64,000 nucleotides of DNA from an uncultured Faecalibacterium sp. (GCA_937880095.1 CALFLK010000017.1:1-64000), one strand, 5' to 3'. Shown: positions 35,023-43,145, numbered from the stretch's first letter. A program made the numbers and translations. The notes: generated from the letters alone by a model not told the origin.

Positions 35023-35292
35023 ATGACTAAGGTTGAACTGATTGCAAAAGTTGCTGCTGACGCAGATATGAGCAAGAAAGACGCAGAAAAGGCTGTGAAC
35101 GCTGCATTTGCAGCTCTGGCAGGCGCTCTGAGCAATGGCGAGAAGATCGCTATTTCCGGTTTCGGTGCTTTCGAGGTTCGTGAGCGTGCTGAGCACAAGG
35201 GCCGCAACCCCCGCACCAAGGAAGAAATCGTGATCCCCGCATCCCGTACTGTTGCTTTCAAGCCCGGCAAGGCTCTGAAGGATACTCTGTAA
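35023..35292 (+). CDS. hup: HU-family DNA-binding protein
   Basis: HU is the abundant dimeric protein that bends and compacts the nucleoid. The 89-residue product is typical: MTKVELIAKVAADADMSKKD at the N-terminus, then GFGAFEVRERAEHKGRNP, whose beta-arm (RNPRTKEEIVIPAS) inserts into the minor groove. Codon use is strongly biased, as for a highly expressed gene, and the GGAGGAG ribosome site is strong. A terminator follows directly. Confidence 0.96.
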   Translation: MTKVELIAKVAADADMSKKDAEKAVNAAFAALAGALSNGEKIAISGFGAFEVRERAEHKGRNPRTKEEIVIPASRTVAFKPGKALKDTL

Positions 35293-35305
35293 TCTGTACC
35301 ATGCG

Positions 35306-35338
35306 CCCGCCTTGGTAAAACAAGGCGGGTTTTCTTTT
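35306..35338 (+). terminator. Terminator after hup
   Basis: CCCGCCTTG and CAAGGCGGG form a perfect nine-base-pair stem with a six-base loop, followed by TTTTCTTTT. Part of the transcription may pass on to rqcP 22 bases further. Confidence 0.85.
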
Positions 35339-35359
35339 GAATCGGAGGGAGCATAGTTC

Positions 35360-35608
35360 ATGCGTTTGGATAAGTATTTGAAGGTTTCCCGCCTGATCAA
35401 GCGCCGCACCGTAGCCAACGAAGTTGCGGACGCAGGGCGCATTTTTGTCAACGGTAAGCTGGCAAAAGCCAGCTACACGGTAAAAGTAGGCGACGAAATC
35501 GAAGTGACTTTCGGCAACCGTCCCATCAAGGTGCGTGTGCTGAACGATGTGGAACCGCGTACCAAAGATATTGCGCGCGAGATGTACGAAATCATCAGCG
35601 AGGCATAA
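35360..35608 (+). CDS. rqcP: S4-domain ribosome quality-control protein RqcP (YabO)
   Basis: RqcP binds stalled 50S subunits and works with RqcH in alanine tailing of incomplete proteins. The 82-residue product is a single S4 domain with MRLDKYLKVSRLIKRRT, the RNA-binding GRIFVNGKLAKASYTVKVGD and a short basic tail, matching Hsp15/YabO in length and sequence. rqcH is not in the window. It lies between hup and yabP, the conserved Firmicutes order. Confidence 0.93.
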   Translation: MRLDKYLKVSRLIKRRTVANEVADAGRIFVNGKLAKASYTVKVGDEIEVTFGNRPIKVRVLNDVEPRTKDIAREMYEIISEA

Positions 35609-35613
35609 TACAG

Positions 35614-35655
35614 CCCCCCTCTGCCGTATACATAAAGCAGAGGGGGGATTCTTTT
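35614..35655 (+). terminator. G/C-rich hairpin after rqcP overlapping the yabP ribosome site
   Basis: CCCCCCTCTGC (35614-35624) and GCAGAGGGGGG (35637-35647) form a perfect 11-base-pair stem, followed by ATTCTTTT. It looks like a terminator. Its right arm also contains the only good Shine-Dalgarno for the yabP TTG start at 35654, so read-through messages would have that site masked. Confidence 0.75.
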
Positions 35656-35950
35656 GCCCAAGGAACAAGGAATGCAGCAACCAACGGTGCAAAGCACGCT
35701 GCCGCACCAAATTATTTTAGATGAGAGAAAACATCTTACAGCGACCGGTGTTTTGCGGATGCTGCACTGTGACGAAACCAGTGCAGCCATGGATACCAGC
35801 AAAGGTACATTGACGATTCAGGGGCGCGGGCTGTCTGTGCGCAAGGTCAGCCTGGAAACCGGGGATGTGATCATCGAAGGTCAGGTGGATAGTATGGCGT
35901 ACAGCGAGCGCATCACGTCGCGGTCCTTCTGGGAAAGGCTGATGCGCTGA
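35654..35950 (+). CDS. yabP: Sporulation protein YabP
   Basis: YabP is a small spore-formation protein, probably acting in the mother cell during spore coat and cortex morphogenesis. The 98-residue product has the family core DERKHLTATGVLRM, a strand-rich centre (GTLTIQGRGLSVRKVSLE) and a C-terminal FWERLMR. Start is either TTG 35654, with GAGGGGGG upstream inside a hairpin, or ATG 35672, preceded by AAGGA. The second gives a 92-residue protein closer to the Bacillus N-terminus. The stop overlaps yabQ by one base. Confidence 0.85.
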   Translation: MPKEQGMQQPTVQSTLPHQIILDERKHLTATGVLRMLHCDETSAAMDTSKGTLTIQGRGLSVRKVSLETGDVIIEGQVDSMAYSERITSRSFWERLMR

Positions 35951-36366
35951 TGCCGCCGCAGAATCTGCCCTTGCAAATCGTTCAGGATTTGATCCCCTGT
36001 ATGGGGCTGGGGCTTTTGGTTGGGCTGGTGCGCATCTGTTTGCCCTACCGCTGGCGCGCCGCGGCAGTGTGTGCGGATTTCATCTGTACGGGACTGTGTA
36101 TGCTTTTGCTGCAAAGTTATGCGGCGGGGTATAGCCAAGCAGGTGTTTTCCGCTGGTATATGCTGGCTTGCGCAGGGCTTGGTGTGTGGGCGGTAGAGCA
36201 GCTTTTGGGCGGTGTGCAGCAAAAGGTGGAGCGCGGCATCCATGCGGTGCTGCACAAACGACAAAAAAAGTACAGCAGACGCACAAAAAAACGTCCGCCA
36301 CACAGAAAAACCACAGAAAAACAGTTGCAAACGAACGGTGTCTTGTTGTATAATTCTAATATGTAA
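35950..36366 (+). CDS. yabQ: Spore cortex protein YabQ
   Basis: YabQ is a membrane protein needed for spore cortex formation. The 138-residue product has three to four hydrophobic helices in its first 100 residues (GLGLLVGLVRICLPYRW, AAAVCADFICTGLCMLLL, YMLACAGLGVWAV) and a basic cytoplasmic tail. The sequence is weakly conserved, but size, topology and position between yabP and the DivIC gene agree with YabQ. It starts at ATG 35950 within TGATG, coupled to yabP. Confidence 0.8.
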   Translation: MPPQNLPLQIVQDLIPCMGLGLLVGLVRICLPYRWRAAAVCADFICTGLCMLLLQSYAAGYSQAGVFRWYMLACAGLGVWAVEQLLGGVQQKVERGIHAVLHKRQKKYSRRTKKRPPHRKTTEKQLQTNGVLLYNSNM

Positions 36367-36412
36367 CACAAGATGCTGGCAGGTGTCGCGTGGGAAAGGG
36401 GACCGAAACAAA

Positions 36413-36709
36413 ATGCAGAAAAAAGCAAAGAAAAAGATGCGACTTTCTGCCGTGATCCCTGTACTGTGCGGCGTTGGCTTGATCATTATGATGACGGCGG
36501 CGTATGTTTCCGATTTGATGATGATTGCAGCCAAACAGCAAGAGCTGGCAGGTGTGCAGGCACAGTTGAATCAGCAAAAGGCATCGAATGCCGAGCTGCA
36601 GCGTATTCTGGACGGCGATGACGCCGCAATTCAGGAGCGTGTGGCGCGGGATACCTATGATTACGCCGCACCCAACGAACGTGTGTTCGTGGATATGTCT
36701 GGCAAATAA
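36413..36709 (+). CDS. divIC: Septum formation initiator DivIC/FtsB-type protein
   Basis: DivIC (FtsB family) links the division proteins FtsL and DivIB at the septum. The 98-residue product has a basic N-terminus, one membrane helix (SAVIPVLCGVGLIIMMTAAY), a coiled coil (AAKQQELAGVQAQLNQQKAS) and a conserved end (IQERVARDTYDYAAPNERVF). It is single-pass with an outer C-terminus. ATG 36413 after AAAGGGGAC is the start; the open frame further upstream lies inside yabQ. Confidence 0.88.
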   Translation: MQKKAKKKMRLSAVIPVLCGVGLIIMMTAAYVSDLMMIAAKQQELAGVQAQLNQQKASNAELQRILDGDDAAIQERVARDTYDYAAPNERVFVDMSGK

Positions 36710-36775
36710 ACCTTTGCGTGCAGAAACTTTGCGGAATTTGCACGCATCTATTTTCTAAAAGAGGAGTATTATAGT

Positions 36776-37288
36776 TTGGGAATTGAGGTAGGAAGCGTTC
36801 TGGAGGGAAAGGTTACCGGCATCAAGAGCTTTGGTGCATTCGTAGCCCTGCCGGAAGGCAAGAACGGTTTGGTTCATATTTCTGAGGTGTCCAATGCTTA
36901 CGTTGAGGACATCAACACCGTCCTGAAAGAGGGCGAAACGGTCATGGTCAAGGTTCTGAGCATCGCAGAAGATGGCAAGATTGCCTTGTCCATCAAGCGT
37001 CTGCTGCCCAGAGAGCCCCGACCCGACCAGCGTGAGCGTGGAAATAACAACCGCGGCGACCGTGGTGACCGCGGCAATTATCGCGGCAACGGCGGTCAGC
37101 GCCGCGCACCGCGCAACAATGCACCCCGCGTGTGGCAGCCCAAGAAGGTGGAAACGCCGGAAAATATGAGCTTTGAGGATATGATGAGCCGTTTCAAGAG
37201 CCAGAGCGAAGATAAGCTGGCTTCTCTGAATGCAGATGCCCCCCATAACCGCCGCGGCAGCTATGGCAATCGAAGCCGCCGGAAATAA
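36776..37288 (+). CDS. yabR: S1-domain RNA-binding protein (YabR-like)
   Basis: The 170-residue protein has an N-terminal S1 domain (residues about 4-76: GSVLEGKVTGIKSFGAFVAL, GLVHISEVSNAYVEDI) as in YabR and general stress protein 13, then a low-complexity Arg/Gly/Asn-rich segment (RGDRGDRGNYRGNGGQRRAP) and a short helical tail. The RGG-like part is expected to bind RNA. Start is TTG 36776 after GAGGAG. It completes the mazG-hup-rqcP-yabP-yabQ-divIC-yabR cluster and is followed by a terminator. Confidence 0.9.
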   Translation: MGIEVGSVLEGKVTGIKSFGAFVALPEGKNGLVHISEVSNAYVEDINTVLKEGETVMVKVLSIAEDGKIALSIKRLLPREPRPDQRERGNNNRGDRGDRGNYRGNGGQRRAPRNNAPRVWQPKKVETPENMSFEDMMSRFKSQSEDKLASLNADAPHNRRGSYGNRSRRK

Positions 37289-37303
37289 GCAAAGCAATGG
37301 ATC

Positions 37304-37335
37304 GGGCCTGCCCCAGCCGGGGGCGGGCTCTTTTT
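37304..37335 (+). terminator. Terminator after yabR
   Basis: GGGCCTGCCCC pairs imperfectly with GGGGGCGGGCTC around a short loop and is followed by TTTTT. Confidence 0.75.
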
Positions 37336-37357
37336 GTGAAATGACAGGAGTAAAAGA

Positions 37358-38536
37358 ATGACGAAGTATGATTTGGTAGCACCTTGCTACTTTGGCTGCG
37401 AAGCAACCGCAAATTTTGAACTGAAGCGCATCGGCGCAGAAAACATCCGCGTAACGGACGGCCGTCTGCTGTTTTCTGGCGGCGCAGAGATGATTGCTGC
37501 AGCAAACCTGAACCTGCGTACCGTTGAGCGTGTGCTGATTCTGCTCAAGACCTACCCGGCAACCACCTTTGACGAACTGTTCGACGGCGTATACTCGATT
37601 CCTTGGGAAGAAATCCTGCCCGCAGACGCAGAGTTCCCGGTCAAGGGTTCTTCTCTGTCCAGCCAGCTGTCCAGCGTGCCTGCCTGCCAGAGTATCGTGA
37701 AGAAGGCTGTGGTTAAGCGCCTGATGAACTATCACAAGGTTTCTACTCTGCCTGAAAACGGTACCCTGTACAAGATTCGCTTCTCTCTGCGCAAGAACGT
37801 GTGCGAAATCATGCTGGACACCACTGGTGACGGCCTGCACAAGCGTGGTTACCGCCGTAACTCCACCGAAGCACCCATCAAGGAAACCTTGGCAGCTACT
37901 ATCGCTGACATCGGTCGTGTGCGCCGCGACAGCATCGTGGAAGACCCCTTCTGCGGCAGCGGTACCATGGTTATCGAAGCAGCACAGAAGGCAATGAACA
38001 TTGCACCCGGCTTGAAGCGCCGTTTCGCAGCAGAGCGTTACAGCTTCCTGCCCTCCGGCATTTGGGCAGAACAGCGCCAGAAGGCTCTGGCAGAAGCAAA
38101 GCTGGACGCAGGCTTTGAAGGCATCGGCTACGATATCGACCCCAATGCAGTTGCACTGGCAAACGCAAACGCAAAGCTGGCTGGCGTAGAAAAGCGCTGC
38201 CGCTTTGAGGTTGCAGACGTAGCAAACTTCGAGGCACGCCCCGAAGCAATCGTGCTGACCAACCCCCCGTATGGTGAGCGTCTGGGTAGCTTGGATGAAG
38301 CTGCACGTCTGGCTCGCACGCTAGGTCAGCGTCTGGAAGAGCATCCCTGTGCTGGTGTGAACGTCATTACCGCAGATATGGAATTCGAGAGCCACTTCGG
38401 TAAGCGTGCAACCAAGCGTCGCAAGATGTACAACGGCATGATTCCCTGCCAGATTTACATGTACTACAACGCACCCAAGTTCGACAAGCCTCGTGAGCCG
38501 AAGGCAAAGTTCGACAAGAAGTTCGAGAAAAAGTAA
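37358..38536 (+). CDS. THUMP-domain 23S rRNA guanine methyltransferase (RlmL/YpsC-like)
   Basis: The 392-residue protein starts with a ferredoxin-like/THUMP region (residues 1-155) that binds RNA, followed by a class I SAM-methyltransferase domain. The SAM loop is DPFCGSGTMVIEAA and the catalytic motif is TNPPYGER, as in N2-guanine methyltransferases such as the RlmL half of RlmKL and Bacillus YpsC. A Lys-rich tail (PREPKAKFDKKFEKK) ends it. Codon use is strongly biased. It modifies rRNA most probably, though a tRNA target is not excluded. It is monocistronic between terminators. Confidence 0.9.
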   Translation: MTKYDLVAPCYFGCEATANFELKRIGAENIRVTDGRLLFSGGAEMIAAANLNLRTVERVLILLKTYPATTFDELFDGVYSIPWEEILPADAEFPVKGSSLSSQLSSVPACQSIVKKAVVKRLMNYHKVSTLPENGTLYKIRFSLRKNVCEIMLDTTGDGLHKRGYRRNSTEAPIKETLAATIADIGRVRRDSIVEDPFCGSGTMVIEAAQKAMNIAPGLKRRFAAERYSFLPSGIWAEQRQKALAEAKLDAGFEGIGYDIDPNAVALANANAKLAGVEKRCRFEVADVANFEARPEAIVLTNPPYGERLGSLDEAARLARTLGQRLEEHPCAGVNVITADMEFESHFGKRATKRRKMYNGMIPCQIYMYYNAPKFDKPREPKAKFDKKFEKK

Positions 38537-38551
38537 GCTTGCAAGATAAGA

Positions 38552-38588
38552 AAAGACCGATGTGAAAAATCACATCGGCCTTTTTTGG
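38552..38588 (+). terminator. Terminator
   Basis: AAGACCGATGTGA and TCACATCGGCCTTTTTT form a stem with one mismatch and an AAAA loop. Confidence 0.85.
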
Positions 38589-38629
38589 GTGTGTAAGAGT
38601 TTCTGTGCGTTTGGGAGGTAATACTAGGC

Positions 38630-39541
38630 TTATACCCCGGTAAAATCGAAGCTGGGGGTGTATTCTTCCTTGGCGCTGCTCTTTTCCTGCATATAGCCGT
38701 CGGTCAGACCAAGCTCGATGGCACGGTCAATGACCTTGCGATATTCGTAGGTGGTGATGCGCCGTCCGATGCCGTGTTCCGCAGCTTTGTAGAATGGCGT
38801 AAACTGGCTCATCAGGCTGGGCAGAAAATGCTGCGGGAACTCCGCTTTCAGACCAGCGATGGTTTCCAGAACAGCAAGGCTGTCCTGCACATGAACGGGA
38901 ATTGCCAGATGGCGCAGGATGGTGCCTTTCTGCAAAATGCCATGGTCATCATAGACCAAAGGTCCAGCCTGCTGCAGCATGGCACGGATGGCATCTTTGG
39001 CAACCTGCGGGTAATTCGCTGCACCGGACAGCTCCGCTGCCAGAGCAGAGGAATCGTATTTCAAATCTGCCAGCCAGATGTCAATATAGCCACGCCATGC
39101 TTCGATGCTTTCCAGTGTTTCATATCCGCCGGTGTTGCATACGATGGGCAGATGCAGCCCTTTTTCACGAGCAATATCCAATGCCGCACAAATCCAAGGG
39201 CGCCACTGACCGGGTGTAACCAGATTGATATTATGCGCACCCTGCGCCTGCAATTCCAGAAAAATTTCAGCCAGACGTTCGATGGAAACTTCTTTGCCGC
39301 GAGCTTCGGCACTGATGGAAAAGTTCTGGCAGTAACAGCATTTCAGGCTGCATCCGGAAAAGAAAACCGTTCCGCTGCCTTGAGTGCCGCTGATGCAGGG
39401 TTCTTCCCAGTGGTGCAGACCGGCGCGTGCGATTTTTAGTTTGTCGGCAGCCCCGCAGAAGCCAACTTTTGCGTGGGCGCGATCTGCACCGCAAAGGCGG
39501 GGACAAAGGGTGCAGTGTTCAGGGGGAAAACTTACAGACAT
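38630..39541 (-). CDS. Radical SAM protein similar to pyruvate formate-lyase activating enzymes (COG1313)
   Basis: The 303-residue protein begins with a Cys-rich lead (HCTLCPRLCGADR) followed by the radical SAM cluster motif FFSGCSLKCCYCQNFSIS. This arrangement is characteristic of the COG1313 group annotated as PflA-like or putative activases. The barrel region contains NINLVTPGQW and WLADLKYDS. No glycyl-radical enzyme is nearby, so the partner is unknown. ATG 39541 with AAGGAG is the start; the open frame upstream of it crosses the promoter. Monocistronic, minus strand. Confidence 0.88.
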   Translation of the reverse strand: MSVSFPPEHCTLCPRLCGADRAHAKVGFCGAADKLKIARAGLHHWEEPCISGTQGSGTVFFSGCSLKCCYCQNFSISAEARGKEVSIERLAEIFLELQAQGAHNINLVTPGQWRPWICAALDIAREKGLHLPIVCNTGGYETLESIEAWRGYIDIWLADLKYDSSALAAELSGAANYPQVAKDAIRAMLQQAGPLVYDDHGILQKGTILRHLAIPVHVQDSLAVLETIAGLKAEFPQHFLPSLMSQFTPFYKAAEHGIGRRITTYEYRKVIDRAIELGLTDGYMQEKSSAKEEYTPSFDFTGV

Positions 39542-39578
39542 AAAAAGCTCCTTACCACTATTTGAAGAATGTATGGCA

Positions 39579-39607
39579 ATTATAGCACCGGATATCCGCT
39601 TTTGCAA
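39579..39607 (-). promoter_or_regulatory. Promoter for the PflA-like gene
   Basis: On the minus strand TTGCAA (39607-39602) and TATAAT (39584-39579) are 17 bases apart. Confidence 0.7.
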
Positions 39608-39737
39608 AACCGAGTGGAAAAGCCGAAAAATCAAGCCTAAAATGGCTTGCGACAGGTGGTTTTGCATAGGTTTGGGAAGATAAATTCGCAGAAAAAGATA
39701 AAATACAGAAGAAAACACCTAAAAAGCAGATTTACCT

Positions 39738-39765
39738 TTGCTTTTTGTGCGGCATTGTGTATAAT
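39738..39765 (+). promoter_or_regulatory. murA promoter
   Basis: TTGCTT (39738-39743) and TATAAT (39760-39765) are 16 bases apart, leaving a leader of about 90 bases before murA. Confidence 0.6.
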
Positions 39766-39860
39766 ATAATAGTTATGCTGCGACAAAGTGTCCGCAGCGA
39801 AATCTGATTACATTACACGGATTTCTTTAGGAACCCAAGGCTCATAAAGGAGTAATCGTT

Positions 39861-41123
39861 TTGGAAAAATTTGTGATTCGTGGCGGAAAGCCGCTGCATG
39901 GTGAAGTTGTTATTTCCGGCGCAAAAAATGCGGCTGTGGCAATCCTGCCCGCTACGATTCTTGCTGCCGGCAAGTGCAGAATCGAAAACCTGCCCGACAT
40001 CAGTGATGTCCACGTCAGCCTGGATATTTTGAAGGCACTGGGCGCTGAAATTGAGCAGATCAATCATAATACCTACCTGATCGACACCACCAACCTGACC
40101 GGTACCGATGTGCCGGAGGATATGTCTCGCCAGATGCGCGCAAGCTACTACTTCCTGGGCGCACTGCTGAGCCGCTTTGGTCGTGCGCAGGTGGCAATGC
40201 CCGGCGGATGCAATCTGGGCCCCCGCCCCATCGACCAGCACCTGAAGGCATTCAGCGCACTGGGCGCAACCGAGAGCGTGGATTATGGCATGATCAGCGT
40301 CCGCAGCCAGGAGCTGAACGGCGCACACGTCTTTTTTGACAAGGTGAGCGTTGGCGCAACCATCAACGGTATGCTGTCCGCTGTTATGGCAAAGGGTCAG
40401 ACCGTTCTGGAGAACTGCGCAAAAGAGCCCCACGTCGTTGACATTGCAAACTTCTTGAATATGTGCGGTGCAAATGTGCGCGGCGCAGGTACTGACGTGA
40501 TCAAGATTCGTGGTGTAGAGCGTATGCACGGCTGCGAATACAGCATCATTCCTGACCAGATCGAAGCAGGCAGCTATATGGTAGCTGCTGCGGCAACCGG
40601 CGGCGATGTGCTGATTAAGAACGTCACCCCCAAGCATCTGGAGCCCATCACCGTTAAGTTGATGATGGCAGGCGCTACTGTGGAGCAGTTTGATGATGCA
40701 GTGCGTGTTTCCCGTACGGGCGACGTAAACCCTGTGAAAATCAATACCATGCCGCACCCCGGTTTCCCCACCGATATGCAGCCGCTGATGAGCGTGCTGC
40801 TGACCATCGCAAAGGGTACCAGCACCGTGACCGAAGGCATCTGGGACAACCGCTTCCGCTATGCCGACGAGCTGGCAAAGATGGGCGTTCGGATGCAGGT
40901 AGACGGTCAGGTTGCTGTGATTCAGGGCGTGGATGAGCTGCATCCCGCACCGCTGCGTGCAAGCGACCTGCGTGCAGGCGCTGCAATCGTGGTTGCTGCA
41001 CTGATGGCAGACGGCGTAAGCGAAGTGACCGAGATCGGCCACATCGAGCGCGGTTACGAGCGTATCGTAGAAAAGCTGCAGGCACTGGGCGCGGATATTC
41101 ACCGCGAAGAAAACAGCCTGTAA
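39861..41123 (+). CDS. murA: UDP-N-acetylglucosamine 1-carboxyvinyltransferase
   Basis: MurA carries out the first committed step of peptidoglycan synthesis, transferring enolpyruvate from PEP to UDP-GlcNAc, and is the target of fosfomycin. The 420-residue protein is full length with SGAKNAAVA (substrate Lys-Asn), the catalytic loop PGGCNLGPRPIDQHL including the Cys that fosfomycin modifies, and the closing IGHIERGYER. The two inside-out alpha/beta domains are complete. Start is TTG 39861 after AAAGGAG. It is not clear which of the two common Firmicutes paralogues (MurA1 or MurA2/MurZ) this is. Confidence 0.96.
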   Translation: MEKFVIRGGKPLHGEVVISGAKNAAVAILPATILAAGKCRIENLPDISDVHVSLDILKALGAEIEQINHNTYLIDTTNLTGTDVPEDMSRQMRASYYFLGALLSRFGRAQVAMPGGCNLGPRPIDQHLKAFSALGATESVDYGMISVRSQELNGAHVFFDKVSVGATINGMLSAVMAKGQTVLENCAKEPHVVDIANFLNMCGANVRGAGTDVIKIRGVERMHGCEYSIIPDQIEAGSYMVAAAATGGDVLIKNVTPKHLEPITVKLMMAGATVEQFDDAVRVSRTGDVNPVKINTMPHPGFPTDMQPLMSVLLTIAKGTSTVTEGIWDNRFRYADELAKMGVRMQVDGQVAVIQGVDELHPAPLRASDLRAGAAIVVAALMADGVSEVTEIGHIERGYERIVEKLQALGADIHREENSL

Positions 41124-41143
41124 TCCGGTAAGGATGATATCAG

Positions 41144-41173
41144 ACAGCCGCATCTGCTGGTGCGGCTGTTTTT
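41144..41173 (+). terminator. Terminator after murA
   Basis: ACAGCCGCA and TGCGGCTGT form a nine-base-pair stem with an eight-base loop and a T run. Confidence 0.85.
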
Positions 41174-41204
41174 CATGCAAAACTAGAAAGAAGGAGAAAA
41201 ACGC

Positions 41205-41996
41205 ATGGCAGAGTTCATTTCACTGTATTCCGGTTCGTCGGGAAATTGCAGCGTCATTCGCTGTGAAAACCGCTATTTGATGGTGGATATGGGCAAGTGC
41301 TGCCGCACCACGGTGAATGCCCTGAAAGAGCTGGGCTTGACCATCGAGGATTGCGACGGTATCTTGATTACCCATGAACACAGCGACCATGTAAAGGGTC
41401 TGAATATCTTTTTGAAGCATTATCATGTGCCGGTATATGGCGCAGCGGATACGCTGGATATGCTGCAGCAAAACGGTCTGGTCCCGCCGGACAGTGATTT
41501 GATTACCTTGGGTTGCAATGCACCGGAAGATCTGGGCGTTTTTCATGTGGAAATGTTCCGCACAAGCCATGACGTGCCTTGTGTGGGATATCGTGTTACC
41601 ACGCCGGACGGCCGCCAGATGGCGATTGCAACGGACCTTGGCGTTTTGACACCGGGCGTACATAAAGCATTGGACGGCTGCGATATGGTTGCACTGGAAA
41701 GCAACTATGATCTGCGAATGCTGCGGGAAGGTCCCTATCCTTACTATTTGCGTTCCCGCATTGAAAGCCCGCGTGGACATCTGTCCAACGATGAATGCAG
41801 CGCAAAGGTGCTGGAACTGATTCAGAGCGGCTGCAAAAAGATTGCATTGTGCCATCTTTCCCGCGAAAATAATACACCGGAGCTGGCGCTGAGCAGCGTA
41901 TTTAATACCTTGGGCGCAGCTGGCGTGATACCGCCGCCGGATTGTGTCGTTCAAACACAAAGACGCAATGAAGTCAGCCCGCCGCTGGTATTCTGA
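41205..41996 (+). CDS. MBL-fold metallohydrolase, YycJ/WalJ-like
   Basis: The 263-residue cytoplasmic protein starts SLYSGSSGNCSVI and has LITHEHSDHVKGL (HxHxDH), SHDVPCVGYRV, ATDLGVL and CHLSRENNTPELA, the order of motifs of YycJ/WalJ, an exonuclease-like MBL protein linked to cell-wall regulation in Bacillus. There it belongs to the walRK operon. Here no walRK is visible and the gene follows murA instead. Start is ATG 41205 after AAGGAG. Confidence 0.88.
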   Translation: MAEFISLYSGSSGNCSVIRCENRYLMVDMGKCCRTTVNALKELGLTIEDCDGILITHEHSDHVKGLNIFLKHYHVPVYGAADTLDMLQQNGLVPPDSDLITLGCNAPEDLGVFHVEMFRTSHDVPCVGYRVTTPDGRQMAIATDLGVLTPGVHKALDGCDMVALESNYDLRMLREGPYPYYLRSRIESPRGHLSNDECSAKVLELIQSGCKKIALCHLSRENNTPELALSSVFNTLGAAGVIPPPDCVVQTQRRNEVSPPLVF

Positions 41997-42012
41997 TACT
42001 GTATGAAAGAAG

Positions 42013-42050
42013 AAAAAAGCACTGCTCAGGATTTGAGCGGTGCTTTTTTT
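42013..42050 (+). terminator. Terminator
   Basis: AAAAAAGCAC with inner GCTCA pairs with TGAGC and GTGCTTTTTTT around a small loop. Confidence 0.85.
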
Positions 42051-42174
42051 GTAAGGAGGGAAGAAACTGACCGAAAAAAGGAAACGTTTCGACGTTTTTT
42101 TTCGTGAAGGTCATGCAATTTCAGAGAGATTTCGCAGATTCGCTATGCATAAGTTACAGAAAACCGTCGTTTGC

Positions 42175-42202
42175 TTGAAAACAAAGGAAAGCGTGGTATA
42201 AT
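42175..42202 (+). promoter_or_regulatory. Promoter for the RICIN protein gene
   Basis: TTGAAA (42175-42180) and a perfect TATAAT (42197-42202) are spaced by 16 bases. Confidence 0.65.
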
Positions 42203-42270
42203 TTTACTGAAAGTGAACATTTACATTTGTGCAGTTTACACATTTGTATATTGGGAAAGAGGGAAATACC

Positions 42271-42993
42271 ATGAAAAAGATCGCACAAACGATGATTGTA
42301 GCGGACTGCTATTACACCATTGCAAATGCTAACGGCAAGGTGATCGAGGCTGTCGAAGGAATGGAAAACGGCGGAGCAATCCAGCTGGCTACTTCCACCA
42401 AGGCTGAGAACCAGCAGTGGATGTTCCTGCGCATGGGTGAGGGCGTATACCGCATCCAGAACCGCGGTACTGGCAAAATGATGGACCTGATGATGAATGG
42501 TACCGTTGACGGCACTTGGCTGCATCAGTGGGAAGATGTCAATGGTTCTTCTCAGCTGTGGATCGTGGAGGCTGTCAATGACGGCACCGTTAAGATCAAG
42601 GCTCAGCTGGCACCTACCAAGTGCATCGACGTGGTTGGTATGAGCAATGAAGACGGCGCACATATCCAGATTTGGGAAGATGTGAACGGTGACAACCAGA
42701 AGTGGACTATCGACGAGGTCAAGGAGCGCAAGGCTGCTGCTAAGAAAGAGACCGAGAAGAAGCCTGCTGCAAAGAAGACTGCTACCAAGAAGGCTGCAGA
42801 AAAGAAGGTCGAAGAAGTCAAGGCAGAAGAGCCCGCAAAGGCAGAAGCGCCCAAGGCTGAGGCTAAGGTAGAAGCAGTAAAGGCTGAGCCGGCTGCTGCT
42901 GTGGAAGAGCCGAAGACCGTTGCTGCAGCACCTGCAAAGACCAAGGCTAAGGCTTCCGGCAAGAAGAAGTCCAGCAAAAAGAAGAAGAAATAA
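42271..42993 (+). CDS. RICIN (beta-trefoil) domain protein with histone-H1-like Lys/Ala tail
   Basis: The 240-residue product has two parts. Residues 1-150 form a RICIN-type beta-trefoil with three QxW-like repeats (NQQWMFLRM, SSQLWIVEAV, NQKWTIDEV) and repeated QWEDVNG / IWEDVNG loops, a fold that usually binds carbohydrate. From about residue 152 the chain is almost only Lys, Ala, Glu and Pro (AAKKTATKKAAEKKVEE), ending in a Lys run, like eukaryotic H1 or bacterial H1-like tails that bind DNA or RNA. There is no signal peptide, membrane helix or LPxTG motif, so it appears cytoplasmic. Strong codon bias suggests abundance. Function is unknown. Confidence 0.8.
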   Translation: MKKIAQTMIVADCYYTIANANGKVIEAVEGMENGGAIQLATSTKAENQQWMFLRMGEGVYRIQNRGTGKMMDLMMNGTVDGTWLHQWEDVNGSSQLWIVEAVNDGTVKIKAQLAPTKCIDVVGMSNEDGAHIQIWEDVNGDNQKWTIDEVKERKAAAKKETEKKPAAKKTATKKAAEKKVEEVKAEEPAKAEAPKAEAKVEAVKAEPAAAVEEPKTVAAAPAKTKAKASGKKKSSKKKKK

Positions 42994-43066
42994 GACAGCT
43001 GATGCAAATAGGCTGCCCTCAAATTGACGGACGGCGGAAAGCAGATATCTGCACATAAATGAAATG

Positions 43067-43110
43067 AATCCGAACCAGTTTCTCGCTAGAAACACTGGTT
43101 CGGATTTTTT
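43067..43110 (+). terminator. Terminator after the RICIN protein gene
   Basis: AATCCGAACCAGT and ACTGGTTCGGATT form a 13-base-pair stem, with an inner TCT/AGA pairing and a T run. Confidence 0.85.
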
Positions 43111-43117
43111 CACAAAA

Positions 43118-43145
43118 TGAACCTGCACGGGGTTACCACTGGAGC
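43118..43145 (-). repeat. Partial tRNA-Leu(UAG) copy, candidate attachment-site scar
   Basis: Positions 43118-43145 match the intact tRNA-Leu at 63401-63428 in 27 of 28 bases, in the same orientation, including 23 identical bases in a row. The copied part covers the end of the anticodon arm, the variable arm and the start of the T arm. It does not reach the tRNA 3-prime end, so it is not a textbook attL. Two direct copies 20.3 kb apart bracket the accessory region. Confidence 0.65.

Larger units (their letters stand above)
39542..39860. other. Divergent intergenic region before murA
   Basis: This 319-base region holds promoters for both flanking genes: minus strand 39579-39607 and plus strand 39738-39765. 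Between them I see only A+T-rich sequence and no ORF with a ribosome site. Confidence 0.5.
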
